Assembly (NCBI GenBank): GCA_017559505.1
Contig: JAFYSF010000008.1
Location: 1-64,000, forward strand
Direction: 5' to 3'
From: Paludibacteraceae bacterium
GTDB lineage: Bacteria > Bacteroidota > Bacteroidia > Bacteroidales > Paludibacteraceae
Length of the DNA stretch: 64,000 nt
The position numbers and the translations under genes were made by a program. Numbering within the stretch: the first letter of the stretch is position 1; each line of letters begins with the position of its first letter. The notes beneath the pieces are model-generated. The model saw only the letters and a list, made by a program, of their open reading frames with translations, ran no database searches and was not told where the DNA came from. Below, one piece after another: positions 42,318-51,326 of the stretch.

Positions 42318-42550
42318 GTTTTTTTGTTTTATAGTTAGATTTTTTAAGGTTTATTTTCCTATGATTTTAGACATAGATTCTACTCATCTTTTGAGCGTGT
42401 AAATTTCGCAATTATTTTTGATATGACCAAATTTTTTAATATGTTTTTCAACATATTTTGCAAATATCTTTTAAGACCACTAATTCTAACTCTTTAAAGG
42501 CTTAATTTGCATATCTCAATTCTTGCGTGCAGTAATCAACCGTGAAGCTA

Positions 42551-43666
42551 CTAATTTTCAATTCTCAATTCTATCGCTTTTCTTGCTTTTTCCCCTTTTG
42601 CATCATTATAGTTTTTCAAAGAAAAATTAGTGATTATTTGCTTATAACCACCTGTTTCTTCTTTATTTAGCATATAATATGTGTGTTCATGCCCAGCTAA
42701 AACAAGTTCTATTTCATATTTTTTTATAAGCCCCTCATACATCCATCGAACAATTAAATTATTAAACTTGCTGCGAGCCGAACGGAGAGGATGATGCATT
42801 GCAACTATTTTTTTTATTCCTTTTGGTGCATTTTCAAATCTATCTTTTAGCCATTTTCGTTGTTCTCGTTGTCTCCAAATTGGTTGATTCGAATCGAGAA
42901 TATAGAGAATCGTCTTGCCAAAATTCAATTCACAACACCCAATTATAGGGGCATTACCTCTTTCGTCTAAAAAGTAGGGGAAGGTATAAAAAAATCTTTC
43001 ATCTGGATATTTATTCACTCCTTTATGGTAATCATGATTGCCTACAATCGAAATCATTGGCACTTCCGTACGCAACGACTCAAACGATTGAAAATATAAA
43101 TCCCACTTGTCTTGATGTGGTCTATCAATCAAATCTCCCAATTGCAGTATAAAGTCAGCATCGTAATTTTCTTTTAATTTCATTACTGCCGAATCTGTTT
43201 TCTCATCATACCGTTTATCTTGCACATCTCCCAAAACCACTATGTCCAAACTGTCCGTATAATCTATTTTTGTTGAATAATAAGGTGTTATAGTGTCAAT
43301 AGTCTCTATTGCATAGCTATATATTCCCTCTTTAACGCTTACGCAACACCAATAATATATAGCCTCTCCGCCTTCCGATTTAATCCATTTCTTATTCACT
43401 TTCGGATAAATCGTATCTTTTTCTGATGCCCAAATCAATCTCACCATTCCATCTCTCAGAAGCAACGAATCTCCACGCGATCGCCATGACACAATGCGCT
43501 CATTCATAGGACTATTCCCTATGGTCAATTGCACTCCAACAACACTCTCCGTCAATCTAAATTCTGGCTCAATATGTTTTCCAAACCACACATCCCATCG
43601 TTCTACAATCCAACATCCCACCAGCAATCCGGCAATCACCAAAATCACCAAAACTATCTTTTTCAT
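42551..43666 (-). CDS. Calcineurin-like metallophosphoesterase, exported
   Basis: A 371-aa protein with an N-terminal signal or anchor helix (about 3-21). The metal-ligand motifs come in order: VLGDVQD, LQLGDLIDR, SIVGNHDYHKG, AMHHPLR and LAGHEHTYYM. A beta domain of about 140 residues precedes the phosphoesterase, as in purple-acid-phosphatase-like enzymes (cf. the N-terminal fibronectin-like domain). It therefore hydrolyses phosphomonoesters in the periplasm or at the surface; the substrate is unknown. It is separated from DUF5606 by 65 bp of AT-rich DNA. Confidence 0.85.
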   Translation of the reverse strand: MKKIVLVILVIAGLLVGCWIVERWDVWFGKHIEPEFRLTESVVGVQLTIGNSPMNERIVSWRSRGDSLLLRDGMVRLIWASEKDTIYPKVNKKWIKSEGGEAIYYWCCVSVKEGIYSYAIETIDTITPYYSTKIDYTDSLDIVVLGDVQDKRYDEKTDSAVMKLKENYDADFILQLGDLIDRPHQDKWDLYFQSFESLRTEVPMISIVGNHDYHKGVNKYPDERFFYTFPYFLDERGNAPIIGCCELNFGKTILYILDSNQPIWRQREQRKWLKDRFENAPKGIKKIVAMHHPLRSARSKFNNLIVRWMYEGLIKKYEIELVLAGHEHTYYMLNKEETGGYKQIITNFSLKNYNDAKGEKARKAIELRIEN

Positions 43667-43731
43667 ATACTCAAAACAAAAATGTGAAATTCAAAATTTC
43701 AAATTTTAAATTCCACATTTTCAATTATAAA

Positions 43732-44142
43732 TTATTCTTCTGTTGTTTCTTCTTTTTCAGAAAAATCATCGTTGCCTGATTTTACTAACAAGTTATACCA
43801 TTGTATAAGTTTTTTAATGTCAGTTGGATACACACGGTCACGGTCAAAATCAGGTAATACTTTCGCAAACCATTCGCGCAATACAGCAGGTTCTGCCTTA
43901 GGGTCAACACTTGCTTCTGCACCGTTTTCCAATGCTTTCACTTTTTCCAACACTTCGCGAAGTGGCACTTCCGTTGTTTCTGTATACATAGCAATATCAG
44001 CCAACGAAATCACTTTATCACGTTGATGCGATGGAAAACGTTTGCCATCTACGAGTGATTCAACAATAATCATATTTTTTGCGCCTGACACAAGCTTAAA
44101 AAGACCTGGTTTACCAGAGATTGATAAGATAGATTTCAACAT
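43732..44142 (-). CDS. DUF5606 family protein
   Basis: A 136-aa Bacteroidota-specific protein of unknown function. It starts MLKSILSISGKPGLFKLVSGAKNMIIVES, a small beta fold with the SISGKPGLF pattern of the family. The middle carries LREVLEKVKALE, WFAKVLPDFDRDRVYPTDIKKLIQWYNLL is near-invariant in relatives as I recall, and the tail is acidic. It is monocistronic behind a strong promoter with an 11-bp repeat array upstream, suggesting a constitutive housekeeping role. Confidence 0.85.
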   Translation of the reverse strand: MLKSILSISGKPGLFKLVSGAKNMIIVESLVDGKRFPSHQRDKVISLADIAMYTETTEVPLREVLEKVKALENGAEASVDPKAEPAVLREWFAKVLPDFDRDRVYPTDIKKLIQWYNLLVKSGNDDFSEKEETTEE

Positions 44143-44187
44143 AACGTTATTTTTAATTAGTAATTAAATATTCAAAATTTCTACATG

Positions 44188-44218
44188 CAAAGATAATACT
44201 TTTTTCCCACATACGCAA
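44188..44218 (-). promoter_or_regulatory. DUF5606 gene promoter
   Basis: TTG (44216-44218), 20 bp, TATCTTTG (44188-44195) on the - strand. Confidence 0.78.
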
Positions 44219-44242
44219 CAACTCATCCTCTCTTTTACTACA

Positions 44243-44309
44243 ACATACTATAAATATACCATAAATATAGGATAAATATACTATAAATATAGGATAAATA
44301 TACTATAAA
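44243..44309 (-). repeat. 11-bp tandem repeat array, 6 units
   Basis: Six 11-bp units, consensus on the - strand TATAGTATATT. The array ends 25 bp upstream of the -33 element of the DUF5606 promoter and points toward it. Confidence 0.85.
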
Positions 44310-44327
44310 GCAATCCTCTTTTTTGTA

Positions 44328-45152
44328 TTAATATATCTCCCTTAAATTAAGTATAAAATTCTCTATCACTTCATTGACGGCATTTGGTGCATCAGTATTA
44401 CAATTATGCCCACCATTTTTAATCCATCTGATAGGAATACCCGTTTGTTTATGCCAAGCTTTGTTGTATCTAATGCAGGATCCGCCCCTGTCCTTTTCTC
44501 CACATATCAATAGAGCAGGGCATTTGATTTCGTATGGAAGATTCATTTCCATTGCTTCTGCTAACATTTTATATCCATGTCCCGCTATTTTGGCATATCT
44601 ATCCTGATTTCCATCATATGTCATCATAATGTCGCGCATCAGTTTTCTTCCATATTCCGAAGTCGCAACCCCATTTGTCCCTAATTTCACTAACCATTTC
44701 CAAGGGTAATATCGGTATATAGGTTCCATTCTTTTTAATAACCAAATTTCTATGGCTGTTACGTAATTTCTTTGTAATGGAGCCGAGTCTATGGATATAA
44801 ACCCTTTAAGTTTTTCAGGAAATAATTGAGAATACATTTGTCCTACATATCCTCCCATCGACTGACCAACTATAACGGGGTACTCAATCTGTTCTTTAAT
44901 AAAAATTTCATCCAACCATATTGCTTTATCGCTTAGGTTGAATGAAAAATCAAATGGCCATGACGCAGCATGAGCTGGTGCATCCCACACAAGTATATTG
45001 TATTTTCCTTTGAAAAATTCAATTTGTTTTTCAAATAATCTATGGTCGGCTGTCAATCCGGGAAGAAAAATTATTGATATAGGTGACGTGCTTTGTTTAT
45101 CTACCCAATAATGAATGGTCCCACAGCGTGTTTCATGTTTTTTTTCGGTCAT
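44328..45152 (-). CDS. Alpha/beta hydrolase
   Basis: A 274-aa cytosolic hydrolase. It has the oxyanion strand IIFLPGLTADHRLF (HG-type position), the nucleophile elbow VGQSMGGYVGQ with Ser near 94, and the catalytic His in GGHNCNTDAP near 251; an acid is likely in LLICGEKDRGG. The cap region (about 135-190) is helical. It is last in a - strand run behind the EEP-family and rhomboid genes, 10 nt after its neighbour. The substrate cannot be named. Confidence 0.88.
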   Translation of the reverse strand: MTEKKHETRCGTIHYWVDKQSTSPISIIFLPGLTADHRLFEKQIEFFKGKYNILVWDAPAHAASWPFDFSFNLSDKAIWLDEIFIKEQIEYPVIVGQSMGGYVGQMYSQLFPEKLKGFISIDSAPLQRNYVTAIEIWLLKRMEPIYRYYPWKWLVKLGTNGVATSEYGRKLMRDIMMTYDGNQDRYAKIAGHGYKMLAEAMEMNLPYEIKCPALLICGEKDRGGSCIRYNKAWHKQTGIPIRWIKNGGHNCNTDAPNAVNEVIENFILNLREIY

Positions 45153-45162
45153 ATCTATTGTC

Positions 45163-46257
45163 CTATTTTTTTATCTGTATGGTACAACTCAATGGGTAGT
45201 GGTCCGAAACTTTAATTTCTTTATGAACTTTGCAATCTACAACTTCGAATTTTTTATCCACTAATATATGGTCTATTGCAAATATCATTGCGTTTCTGTT
45301 ATAAGTCCAATGATACCCCCAATTTCCCCCTAATGCGTATGCATCTTGCAAATTTTTACCTATTATATTATATGTATATGATAGTGGAACGTCATTAAAA
45401 TCCCCCAAAGCAATAGTTTTATAATCAGTTTCATCTATTGTATTTCTCACTGCTTTAGCTTGTTGTATTCTATTTTTTGCCCCAGCTACCAATCTTAACC
45501 CAATTTTCATTCCAGCATCCAATATTTCGTGCTTATTATTGTTGCCCTCCACCAATTTAGATGTAAATTGCCTATCTTCTTTATTTAATTTATTTGATTC
45601 TAAGTGATTGTTTATTATTCTAATGGTGTCATTATCAACAATAATGTCAGAGTATATACTTATATTATCGGCTGATTGGTATTCTATTTTTTTCTTTTTT
45701 ATTATTGGGTATCGGCTGAATGTTGCTAATCCATTTTCACCCCATTTATGTTGATTCTTAAACCATAAATGTCGGTGAGGATATATTGAATCGAAAAATT
45801 TCAATATTTCTTGTTTCGATGCTCCATATCTATGGAAGTACCCAAATTCTTGTAAACAAACAATATCTGCATCTGTTTCTTTTATGAATTGTGCTATTTT
45901 TTTGAATCCATCATCATTTTGGTTATTGAAGATGTGGGTATTAAAGGTCAATATTTTTATGGTCTCTTTTTCTGTGGTCAAATTGGGTTTATTTATGGTT
46001 ATCACATTGCGCCATTGTCCGAACGTAAGAGCCATTATTGCAATGATTATTAATGCATGAATCCATTTTTTGCAGCATAACCAAAATATTAGTAATCCAA
46101 TTATCAGCAAAATCCACAATGGCATTGCCATAACAAAATAAGTAGGTAACGCCATTTTTTCTGGAGACACCCATCCTGCCAATAATCCAAGAAAATAGCA
46201 AAAAACTATAAATCCGGTTACGACAACCATTATATATTTTACAAAACTACGTAACAT
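45163..46257 (-). CDS. Membrane-anchored endonuclease/exonuclease/phosphatase family protein
   Basis: A 364-aa protein with three N-terminal membrane helices (about 9-31, 40-60, 66-84) and a DNase I-like domain facing the periplasm. Family motifs are ILTFNTHIFN (Asn), CLQEFGYF (Glu), IINNHLESNKL (His), ALGDFNDVPLSYTY (Asp/Asn) and SDHYPLSC (Asp-His). Similar proteins of Bacteroidota have unknown targets; phospholipid, sphingolipid or nucleic acid are options. It follows the rhomboid genes by 39 nt. Confidence 0.88.
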   Translation of the reverse strand: MLRSFVKYIMVVVTGFIVFCYFLGLLAGWVSPEKMALPTYFVMAMPLWILLIIGLLIFWLCCKKWIHALIIIAIMALTFGQWRNVITINKPNLTTEKETIKILTFNTHIFNNQNDDGFKKIAQFIKETDADIVCLQEFGYFHRYGASKQEILKFFDSIYPHRHLWFKNQHKWGENGLATFSRYPIIKKKKIEYQSADNISIYSDIIVDNDTIRIINNHLESNKLNKEDRQFTSKLVEGNNNKHEILDAGMKIGLRLVAGAKNRIQQAKAVRNTIDETDYKTIALGDFNDVPLSYTYNIIGKNLQDAYALGGNWGYHWTYNRNAMIFAIDHILVDKKFEVVDCKVHKEIKVSDHYPLSCTIQIKK

Positions 46258-46296
46258 TTCCTTTTATTATTCTTAAGCCGATTTATAGAAATCCCC

Positions 46297-47181
46297 TTAA
46301 TTCTTTTTACTTCTATCAAATAATTCTCGTTTTTCATCTGCTGTTAGACTTTCATATCCTCGTTGTTTGATTTTGTCGAGAATAGCATCAATAGCAGCTT
46401 CGTTTGCTCTTTTTTCTCTATTATATTCAGCATCGGTTTTTACTCTCGATGCTGTTTGTTTTCCTCCTTGTTTAACTTTTATTTTTGGCGTGCGCTTAAA
46501 TATGTTTGTAAACCAATCTATTACTGATGTTACAATTCGTGAATAGTCCTTCCCTTTCATCCATGCTTTAGCATAGAAGTAGCCTAATATTGCCCCACCT
46601 ATATGTGCAAATTCTCCACCCGCATTATTGCCTGTAATTCCAAATATGCTAATAGCCACCATTCCTGTTGCCACCCAAATTAGTTTCACTTCGCCGATAA
46701 ACATTAAGCGAATAGGGTAGTTTGGTTGTAGTGTTGCTGCTGCTACACAGATTGCTACTACTGCCCCCGATGCACCTAATAGGTAACTATTTTGTACTGC
46801 TACCGAGAAATAAGGAAATAAATTATATGACAACACATACATTGCAGCTCCAGCCAATCCACCTAATATATATAGTGCCACTAATTGTTTTTGAGAAATG
46901 CGTTCTAATGCAATTCGTCCAAACCAATAAAGTGAAATCATATTAAAAAATATATGCATCACATCAGCGTGCAAAAACATATAAGTTACGACGCTCCATG
47001 GTTGATATATCAAAGTTGTTAAATTCGAAGGTAACTCCAAGTAGGTCGTAATTAATGCTGTGTTGATTTTGAAAAGTATTAAAAATAGTGTAATTACTTT
47101 TATTAATGCAAACATCCCTACGTTGATGTAAATCAATCGCATCAACGAAGTCCCTCTCAAAAAAATCTCCTTAATATTCAT
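46297..47181 (-). CDS. Rhomboid-family intramembrane serine protease (second of pair)
   Basis: A 294-aa six-helix protease with a C-terminal charged tail (about 215-294). The catalytic dyad is S138 in GASGA and H193 in FAHIGG, and the supporting FLHADVMHIFFNM (H71, H76, N80) is present. It cleaves membrane proteins near their helix ends. It is encoded 12 nt after another rhomboid, so the two are co-expressed. The tail (KIKVKQGGKQTASRVK...ADEKRELFDRSKKN) resembles the DUF6576 ending seen in Bacteroidota rhomboids. Substrates are unknown. Confidence 0.92.
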   Translation of the reverse strand: MNIKEIFLRGTSLMRLIYINVGMFALIKVITLFLILFKINTALITTYLELPSNLTTLIYQPWSVVTYMFLHADVMHIFFNMISLYWFGRIALERISQKQLVALYILGGLAGAAMYVLSYNLFPYFSVAVQNSYLLGASGAVVAICVAAATLQPNYPIRLMFIGEVKLIWVATGMVAISIFGITGNNAGGEFAHIGGAILGYFYAKAWMKGKDYSRIVTSVIDWFTNIFKRTPKIKVKQGGKQTASRVKTDAEYNREKRANEAAIDAILDKIKQRGYESLTADEKRELFDRSKKN

Positions 47182-47193
47182 AATTTCTAATTA

Positions 47194-47967
47194 TCAATAA
47201 AGTTTTCCTTGTTTTTGCCAAATCCATAGGATTAAAGCTCCAAATAGCATACCTCCCAAGTGAGCAAAGTGGGCAACGTTGTTAAATGCAAATCCTGTAA
47301 CTCCGAAGAACAACTCAAAAGCAGCATATATGGCTACAAATATTCTTGCGGGAATCATTACTGGTACAAACAAAAGTCCCATTTTTGCTTCTGGGAATAA
47401 CCATCCAAAGGCTAATAATATACCGAATAAAGCTCCTGAAGCCCCAACTGTTACATGTGCTGCAAATATCTGCTGTTTCAATCTTATTACATCCATTGCT
47501 GTGGCATTAGCTATATTGCCTCCCGTAAACATACTGCTAAATGGAACCAATGCTTCGCCTGAATTTTCGGCAATGGCTATATTCATCGCAGTTGTAATGC
47601 CATGGAGGTCAATCATCCATGTCAATTCTTGTATAATTCCTGCTCCTACGCCTGTAAATAAATAGAAAAACAAGAATTTTTTTGCTCCCCACACTTGCTC
47701 CAATGTGCGTCCAAACATCCATACGCCAAACATGTTGCAGAATAAGTGGCTTATGCTACTAGTGTCATGTAGGAACATATATGTTACAAGCTGTATTGGG
47801 TTGAATTTGTCTGAAAACCAATAGTGCAATCCCAATAATTTCACTAAATCTATGCCAAAAGACGTTGGTAAAACTTGCGAGGCAACCCAAAATAGTAGGT
47901 TGATAATCATTAAATTGAGTACTACAGGCGGTATATTGCCAAAAAATGAACTTTTATTATAACTCAT
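47194..47967 (-). CDS. Rhomboid-family intramembrane serine protease (first of pair)
   Basis: A 257-aa protease, catalytic S178 in VGASGALFG and H236 in AHLGGM; helix-2 motif FLHDTSSISHLFCNMFGVWMFG. A long loop (about 115-165) between helices is larger than in the neighbouring paralogue and is glycine/alanine-rich. It is first in a - strand unit of two rhomboids, EEP protein and hydrolase, with a TAATTTTG box at 47987-47994. Confidence 0.92.
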   Translation of the reverse strand: MSYNKSSFFGNIPPVVLNLMIINLLFWVASQVLPTSFGIDLVKLLGLHYWFSDKFNPIQLVTYMFLHDTSSISHLFCNMFGVWMFGRTLEQVWGAKKFLFFYLFTGVGAGIIQELTWMIDLHGITTAMNIAIAENSGEALVPFSSMFTGGNIANATAMDVIRLKQQIFAAHVTVGASGALFGILLAFGWLFPEAKMGLLFVPVMIPARIFVAIYAAFELFFGVTGFAFNNVAHFAHLGGMLFGALILWIWQKQGKLY

Positions 47968-48076
47968 ATTTTTATCGTTTATTGCGCAAAATTACTAAAA
48001 AAAAGCCAATTTTATATGTTTTATAACATATTTTTTGTTGTTTTATAACTTTTTTTGAAAAAACAATCTTAAAAAC

Positions 48077-48107
48077 TTGTATATATCAATAATTTAATAT
48101 ATTTTTG
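48077..48107 (+). promoter_or_regulatory. HU promoter
   Basis: TTG (48077-48079), 20 bp, TATTTTTG (48100-48107), giving a leader of about 50 nt. Confidence 0.8.
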
Positions 48108-48164
48108 TGCCGTAAAGTTATGCTTTTTTATAAACACTAGTAATAATCCTTAAATTTAAGAAAA

Positions 48165-48434
48165 ATGAACAGAACAGAACTCGCGGCTGCTGTTGCCGCT
48201 AAAGCAAATCTTACTAAAATTGACGCTAAAAAAGCTGTTGATGCTGCGTTAGAAGCAATCGAAGAAGCTCTTGTAGCTAATGATACTGTTGCTCTTCTTG
48301 GTTTTGGTAATTTCTCGGTTGTTGAGAGAGCTGAACGTCAAGGTGTAAATCCTTCTACTGGAGCTAAAATTACTATTGCTGCTAAAAAATCTGTGAAATT
48401 TAAAGCAGGTTCAGCATTGAATGCTAAACTTTAA
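48165..48434 (+). CDS. HU-family DNA-binding protein
   Basis: An 89-aa nucleoid protein; dimers bend DNA. MNRTELAAAVAAKANLTKIDAKKAVDA is the helical N-terminus. GFGNFSVVERAERQGVNPSTGAKITIAAKKSVKFKAGSALNAKL contains the beta-arm with the RxGxNPxTG intercalation motif. The GCT/GGT-rich codons and short leader fit abundant expression. It is monocistronic with a strong terminator. Confidence 0.97.
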   Translation: MNRTELAAAVAAKANLTKIDAKKAVDAALEAIEEALVANDTVALLGFGNFSVVERAERQGVNPSTGAKITIAAKKSVKFKAGSALNAKL

Positions 48435-48461
48435 TTTGTATTATACTCCTTTTTTTATAGC

Positions 48462-48490
48462 AGAGACGCAATGTTTTGCGTCTCTTTTTT
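48462..48490 (+). terminator. HU terminator
   Basis: AGAGACGCAA (48462-48471) pairs with TTGCGTCTCT (48476-48485), followed by T6. Confidence 0.93.
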
Positions 48491-48510
48491 GTTGTGAATA
48501 TAATGAAAAT

Positions 48511-49410
48511 CTATTTTATAATATTAATAGAATATTTCAATCCAACCCTAATTTCGTGATATTGCCAATCTCTAATGCCATATTGATATGCAACGTATGG
48601 CTCAAGTCCAAAGCTACATGGTATTCCTAATTTTGTTTTAATCACCATCGGACAATCTCCATTCTCTTGCCAACCTGTATAGCCTCCCCATTCGGCCAAT
48701 AATTTAAGGTGTTTAGCTTCAAATTCCGTTCTTAATCCGTACATATAAGCATCGTTCTGTTCTGCGCGTCCTGTTTGCCAGCAGTAGAATCCTATTGTGC
48801 CTGCAATACTTAATGTGCGTGCCCATCTATTTTCGAATTTTATCTTCTCGGCAACTGTCAAATCAAGAAAATATCCTGGTGCATCAATAAAACGACGGTT
48901 TTCAAAATCTCCTCCTGATGCAGTCTTAATGCCTATTCGTGCCACAGCCGATGGTATATATTTGAGCTTATAGTTGGTTGTTTGTTTCCCAAACCAATGA
49001 GGATGCAAAACTTGAATATTCGTACTCACATATATGTCGCCTGCAACGTTGTGCCAATGCGATAAGGGGTAGGGCGTTGCTAAATTGTGTATTGTGCATT
49101 GCGTATTGTGCATTGAATAAAAATCCATTATTGAATACCATGTTTCCAAATTTACCCAACGCGAAAACAGAGGTATATTCAAGTGCAGATTTGGTGTAAA
49201 TGCGTTGCTTTGGTCAAAGCCTCTAAAATAACTGCCCGATACATCTATTGACAATTCATCTGAAGTTTCTCCCGACGACATATCTATCACGGGCAGCGCA
49301 TTTGGTCCCCATTGCGTTTGTCCCCATCCCAACAACGAAAAAAACAAAACACAACATACAAGGCCGAACCTTATACATTGTGCTTTTATTTGGAATTTAT
49401 TAAATTTCAT
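48511..49410 (-). CDS. Outer-membrane protein with repeat-derived insert
   Basis: A 299-aa exported protein with a signal peptide (about 14-31, FFSLLGWGQ). Beta-rich sequence with terminal strand EIRVGLKYSINIIK suggests a barrel (capsule-assembly or lipid A-type OMP); I do not recognise the family. Residues 100-110 (MHNTQCTIHNL) are encoded by a 7-bp tandem array of the kind found between genes, so the intergenic repeat has entered coding DNA in frame. The remainder, e.g. GIKTASGGDFENRRFIDAPGYFLDL, looks conserved. No partner genes are adjacent. Confidence 0.7.
   Translation of the reverse strand: MKFNKFQIKAQCIRFGLVCCVLFFSLLGWGQTQWGPNALPVIDMSSGETSDELSIDVSGSYFRGFDQSNAFTPNLHLNIPLFSRWVNLETWYSIMDFYSMHNTQCTIHNLATPYPLSHWHNVAGDIYVSTNIQVLHPHWFGKQTTNYKLKYIPSAVARIGIKTASGGDFENRRFIDAPGYFLDLTVAEKIKFENRWARTLSIAGTIGFYCWQTGRAEQNDAYMYGLRTEFEAKHLKLLAEWGGYTGWQENGDCPMVIKTKLGIPCSFGLEPYVAYQYGIRDWQYHEIRVGLKYSINIIK
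49084..49118 (-). repeat. 7-bp tandem array inside a coding region
   Basis: Five heptamers ATTGTGC/ATTGTGT/ATTGCGT within the outer-membrane protein gene. The same heptamer type is seen at 61377-61411. Confidence 0.85.
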
Positions 49411-49411
49411 A

Positions 49412-49446
49412 ATTCCTCATTTCTCATTCCTCACTCCACATTGAAA
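49412..49446 (-). repeat. 7-bp tandem array, 5 units
   Basis: Heptamers ATTCCTC/ACTCCAC between the outer-membrane protein gene and argS. Confidence 0.75.
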
Positions 49447-49448
49447 AA

Positions 49449-51236
49449 TTACATTCTCTCTGGCATTTCAATACCGAGTAATCCCATACCTGAAGTGATA
49501 ACTTTAGCCACATTTGCTGAAAGCAAAAGACGCAAGTTTTTCACCTCTGCATTTTCTTCTTTGAGGATTGGTGATGCTTGATAGAATTGGTTGTACTCTT
49601 TTACCAAGTCATATACATAGTTAGCAATCAATGCAGGCGAGAAGTCTTCTCCTGCTTGACGCACTACGTTAGGGTAGTTTGTAAGCATTTGAATGAGTGT
49701 ACGTTCTTTTTCTGTGATTTCCATACCTTCATTTGCTGCTACTACTTCTACGCCTTGTTCTGCTGCTTTGCGAAGCACTGATTTGATACGTGCGTTAGTG
49801 TATTGAATGAATGGACCTGTATTTCCGTTGAAATCAATCGATTCTTTTGGGTTGAAAGTCATATTCTTGCGTGGGTCAACTTTCAAAATAAAGTATTTCA
49901 ACGCACCAAGACCCACCATTCGGCAAATATCATTAACTTCATCTTCTGAGCAATTATCCAATTTGCCCAATTCGTCTGATGTTTCGCGTGCTTGTGCCAC
50001 CATTTCTGCAATCAAGTCGTCTGCATCAACTACTGTACCCTCGCGACTCTTCATCTTACCTTCTGGCAATTCCACCATACCGTATGAGAAGTGTACCAAC
50101 TCTTTACCCCATTCAAAACCGAGTTTATCGAGCAAGAGCGACAACACTTGGAAGTGGTAGTTTTGCTCATTACCAACAACATACACCATTTTGTTGATAG
50201 GGTAGTCTTGATAACGCAATTTAGCAGTACCAATATCTTGTGTCATGTACACCGATGTGCCATCTGTGCGGAGCAAAAGTTTTTCATCCAAACCATCAGC
50301 TGTCAAGTTTGCCCATACCGAATTATCTGGACGACGATAGAAGATTCCTTTTTCAAGACCTTCTTCTACTTTTGATTTACCTTCAAGATATGTGTCTGAT
50401 TCATAGTAGATTTTATCGAAATCTACACCCATTTTTTTGTATGTTTCATCAAAACCAGCATATACCCACTCATTCATTTCTCTCCATAAACCACGCACCT
50501 CTGGGTCGTTTTGTTCCCATTTGAGCAACATTGCTTGAGCCTCAATCATAAGTGGAGCTTTGCGTTTTGCTTCATCTTCTTCCATACCTTGAGCCATAAG
50601 TTCTTTAACTTCGGCTTTATAGTGTTTGTCGAATTCTACATAGTATTTTCCTACGAGGTGGTCGCCTTTCATGCCGCTCGAAGCTGGAGTTTCGCCATTA
50701 CCATATTTCAACCATGCAAGCATCGATTTACAGATGTGGATACCACGGTCGTTTACGATGTTAGTTTTTACGATTTTCCAACCATTAGCCTCTTGAATGC
50801 GAGAGATTGAGTAGCCGAGTAGGTTGTTACGAATATGACCAAGGTGCAATGGTTTGTTTGTGTTTGGCGATGAATATTCAATCATCATCAATGGCGAATT
50901 TTCATCCGCACGAGTGTAACCAAAATCTGCATCTGCATTGATATTATTGAGTGTAGCCACCCAATGTTGTTGATTGATAGAAAGATTCAAAAACCCTTTC
51001 ACTACATTGAATTTTACCACCAAGCCTTCGTTGGCTACCAAATATTCGCCAATCTCAGCACTCACTTGTTCTGGTGCTTTGCGTGCTGCTTTCACAAAAG
51101 GGAATGTTAACAACGTAATATCACCTTCAAATTCACTACGTGTTTTTTGCAATTGCACTGCACTCTCTTCAACTTCAAGGCCATAAAGCGACTTCACCGC
51201 AGCAACCACAGCCTGTGATAATTTAGTTTCAATCAT
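49449..51236 (-). CDS. argS: Arginyl-tRNA synthetase
   Basis: Class I synthetase charging tRNA-Arg. The 595-aa protein has the N-terminal add-1 domain, HLGHIRNNLLG (HIGH class motif), and the C-terminal DALR anticodon-binding domain (FIQYTNARIKSVLRKA to the end). The KMSKS position is filled by MKSREGTVVDADDL, the ArgS variant. The start at 51236 gives MIETKLSQAVVAAV, normal for the family. The 38-nt gap to the next gene is a heptamer array. Confidence 0.97.
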   Translation of the reverse strand: MIETKLSQAVVAAVKSLYGLEVEESAVQLQKTRSEFEGDITLLTFPFVKAARKAPEQVSAEIGEYLVANEGLVVKFNVVKGFLNLSINQQHWVATLNNINADADFGYTRADENSPLMMIEYSSPNTNKPLHLGHIRNNLLGYSISRIQEANGWKIVKTNIVNDRGIHICKSMLAWLKYGNGETPASSGMKGDHLVGKYYVEFDKHYKAEVKELMAQGMEEDEAKRKAPLMIEAQAMLLKWEQNDPEVRGLWREMNEWVYAGFDETYKKMGVDFDKIYYESDTYLEGKSKVEEGLEKGIFYRRPDNSVWANLTADGLDEKLLLRTDGTSVYMTQDIGTAKLRYQDYPINKMVYVVGNEQNYHFQVLSLLLDKLGFEWGKELVHFSYGMVELPEGKMKSREGTVVDADDLIAEMVAQARETSDELGKLDNCSEDEVNDICRMVGLGALKYFILKVDPRKNMTFNPKESIDFNGNTGPFIQYTNARIKSVLRKAAEQGVEVVAANEGMEITEKERTLIQMLTNYPNVVRQAGEDFSPALIANYVYDLVKEYNQFYQASPILKEENAEVKNLRLLLSANVAKVITSGMGLLGIEMPERM

Positions 51237-51326
51237 AATTTTATACTGTTTAATATGTTATTTTTTAGTTTAATGTTGTTTTAGTATGAGGATTCCGTGT
51301 TTTCTCTGTGAGCGAAAATCATATGT

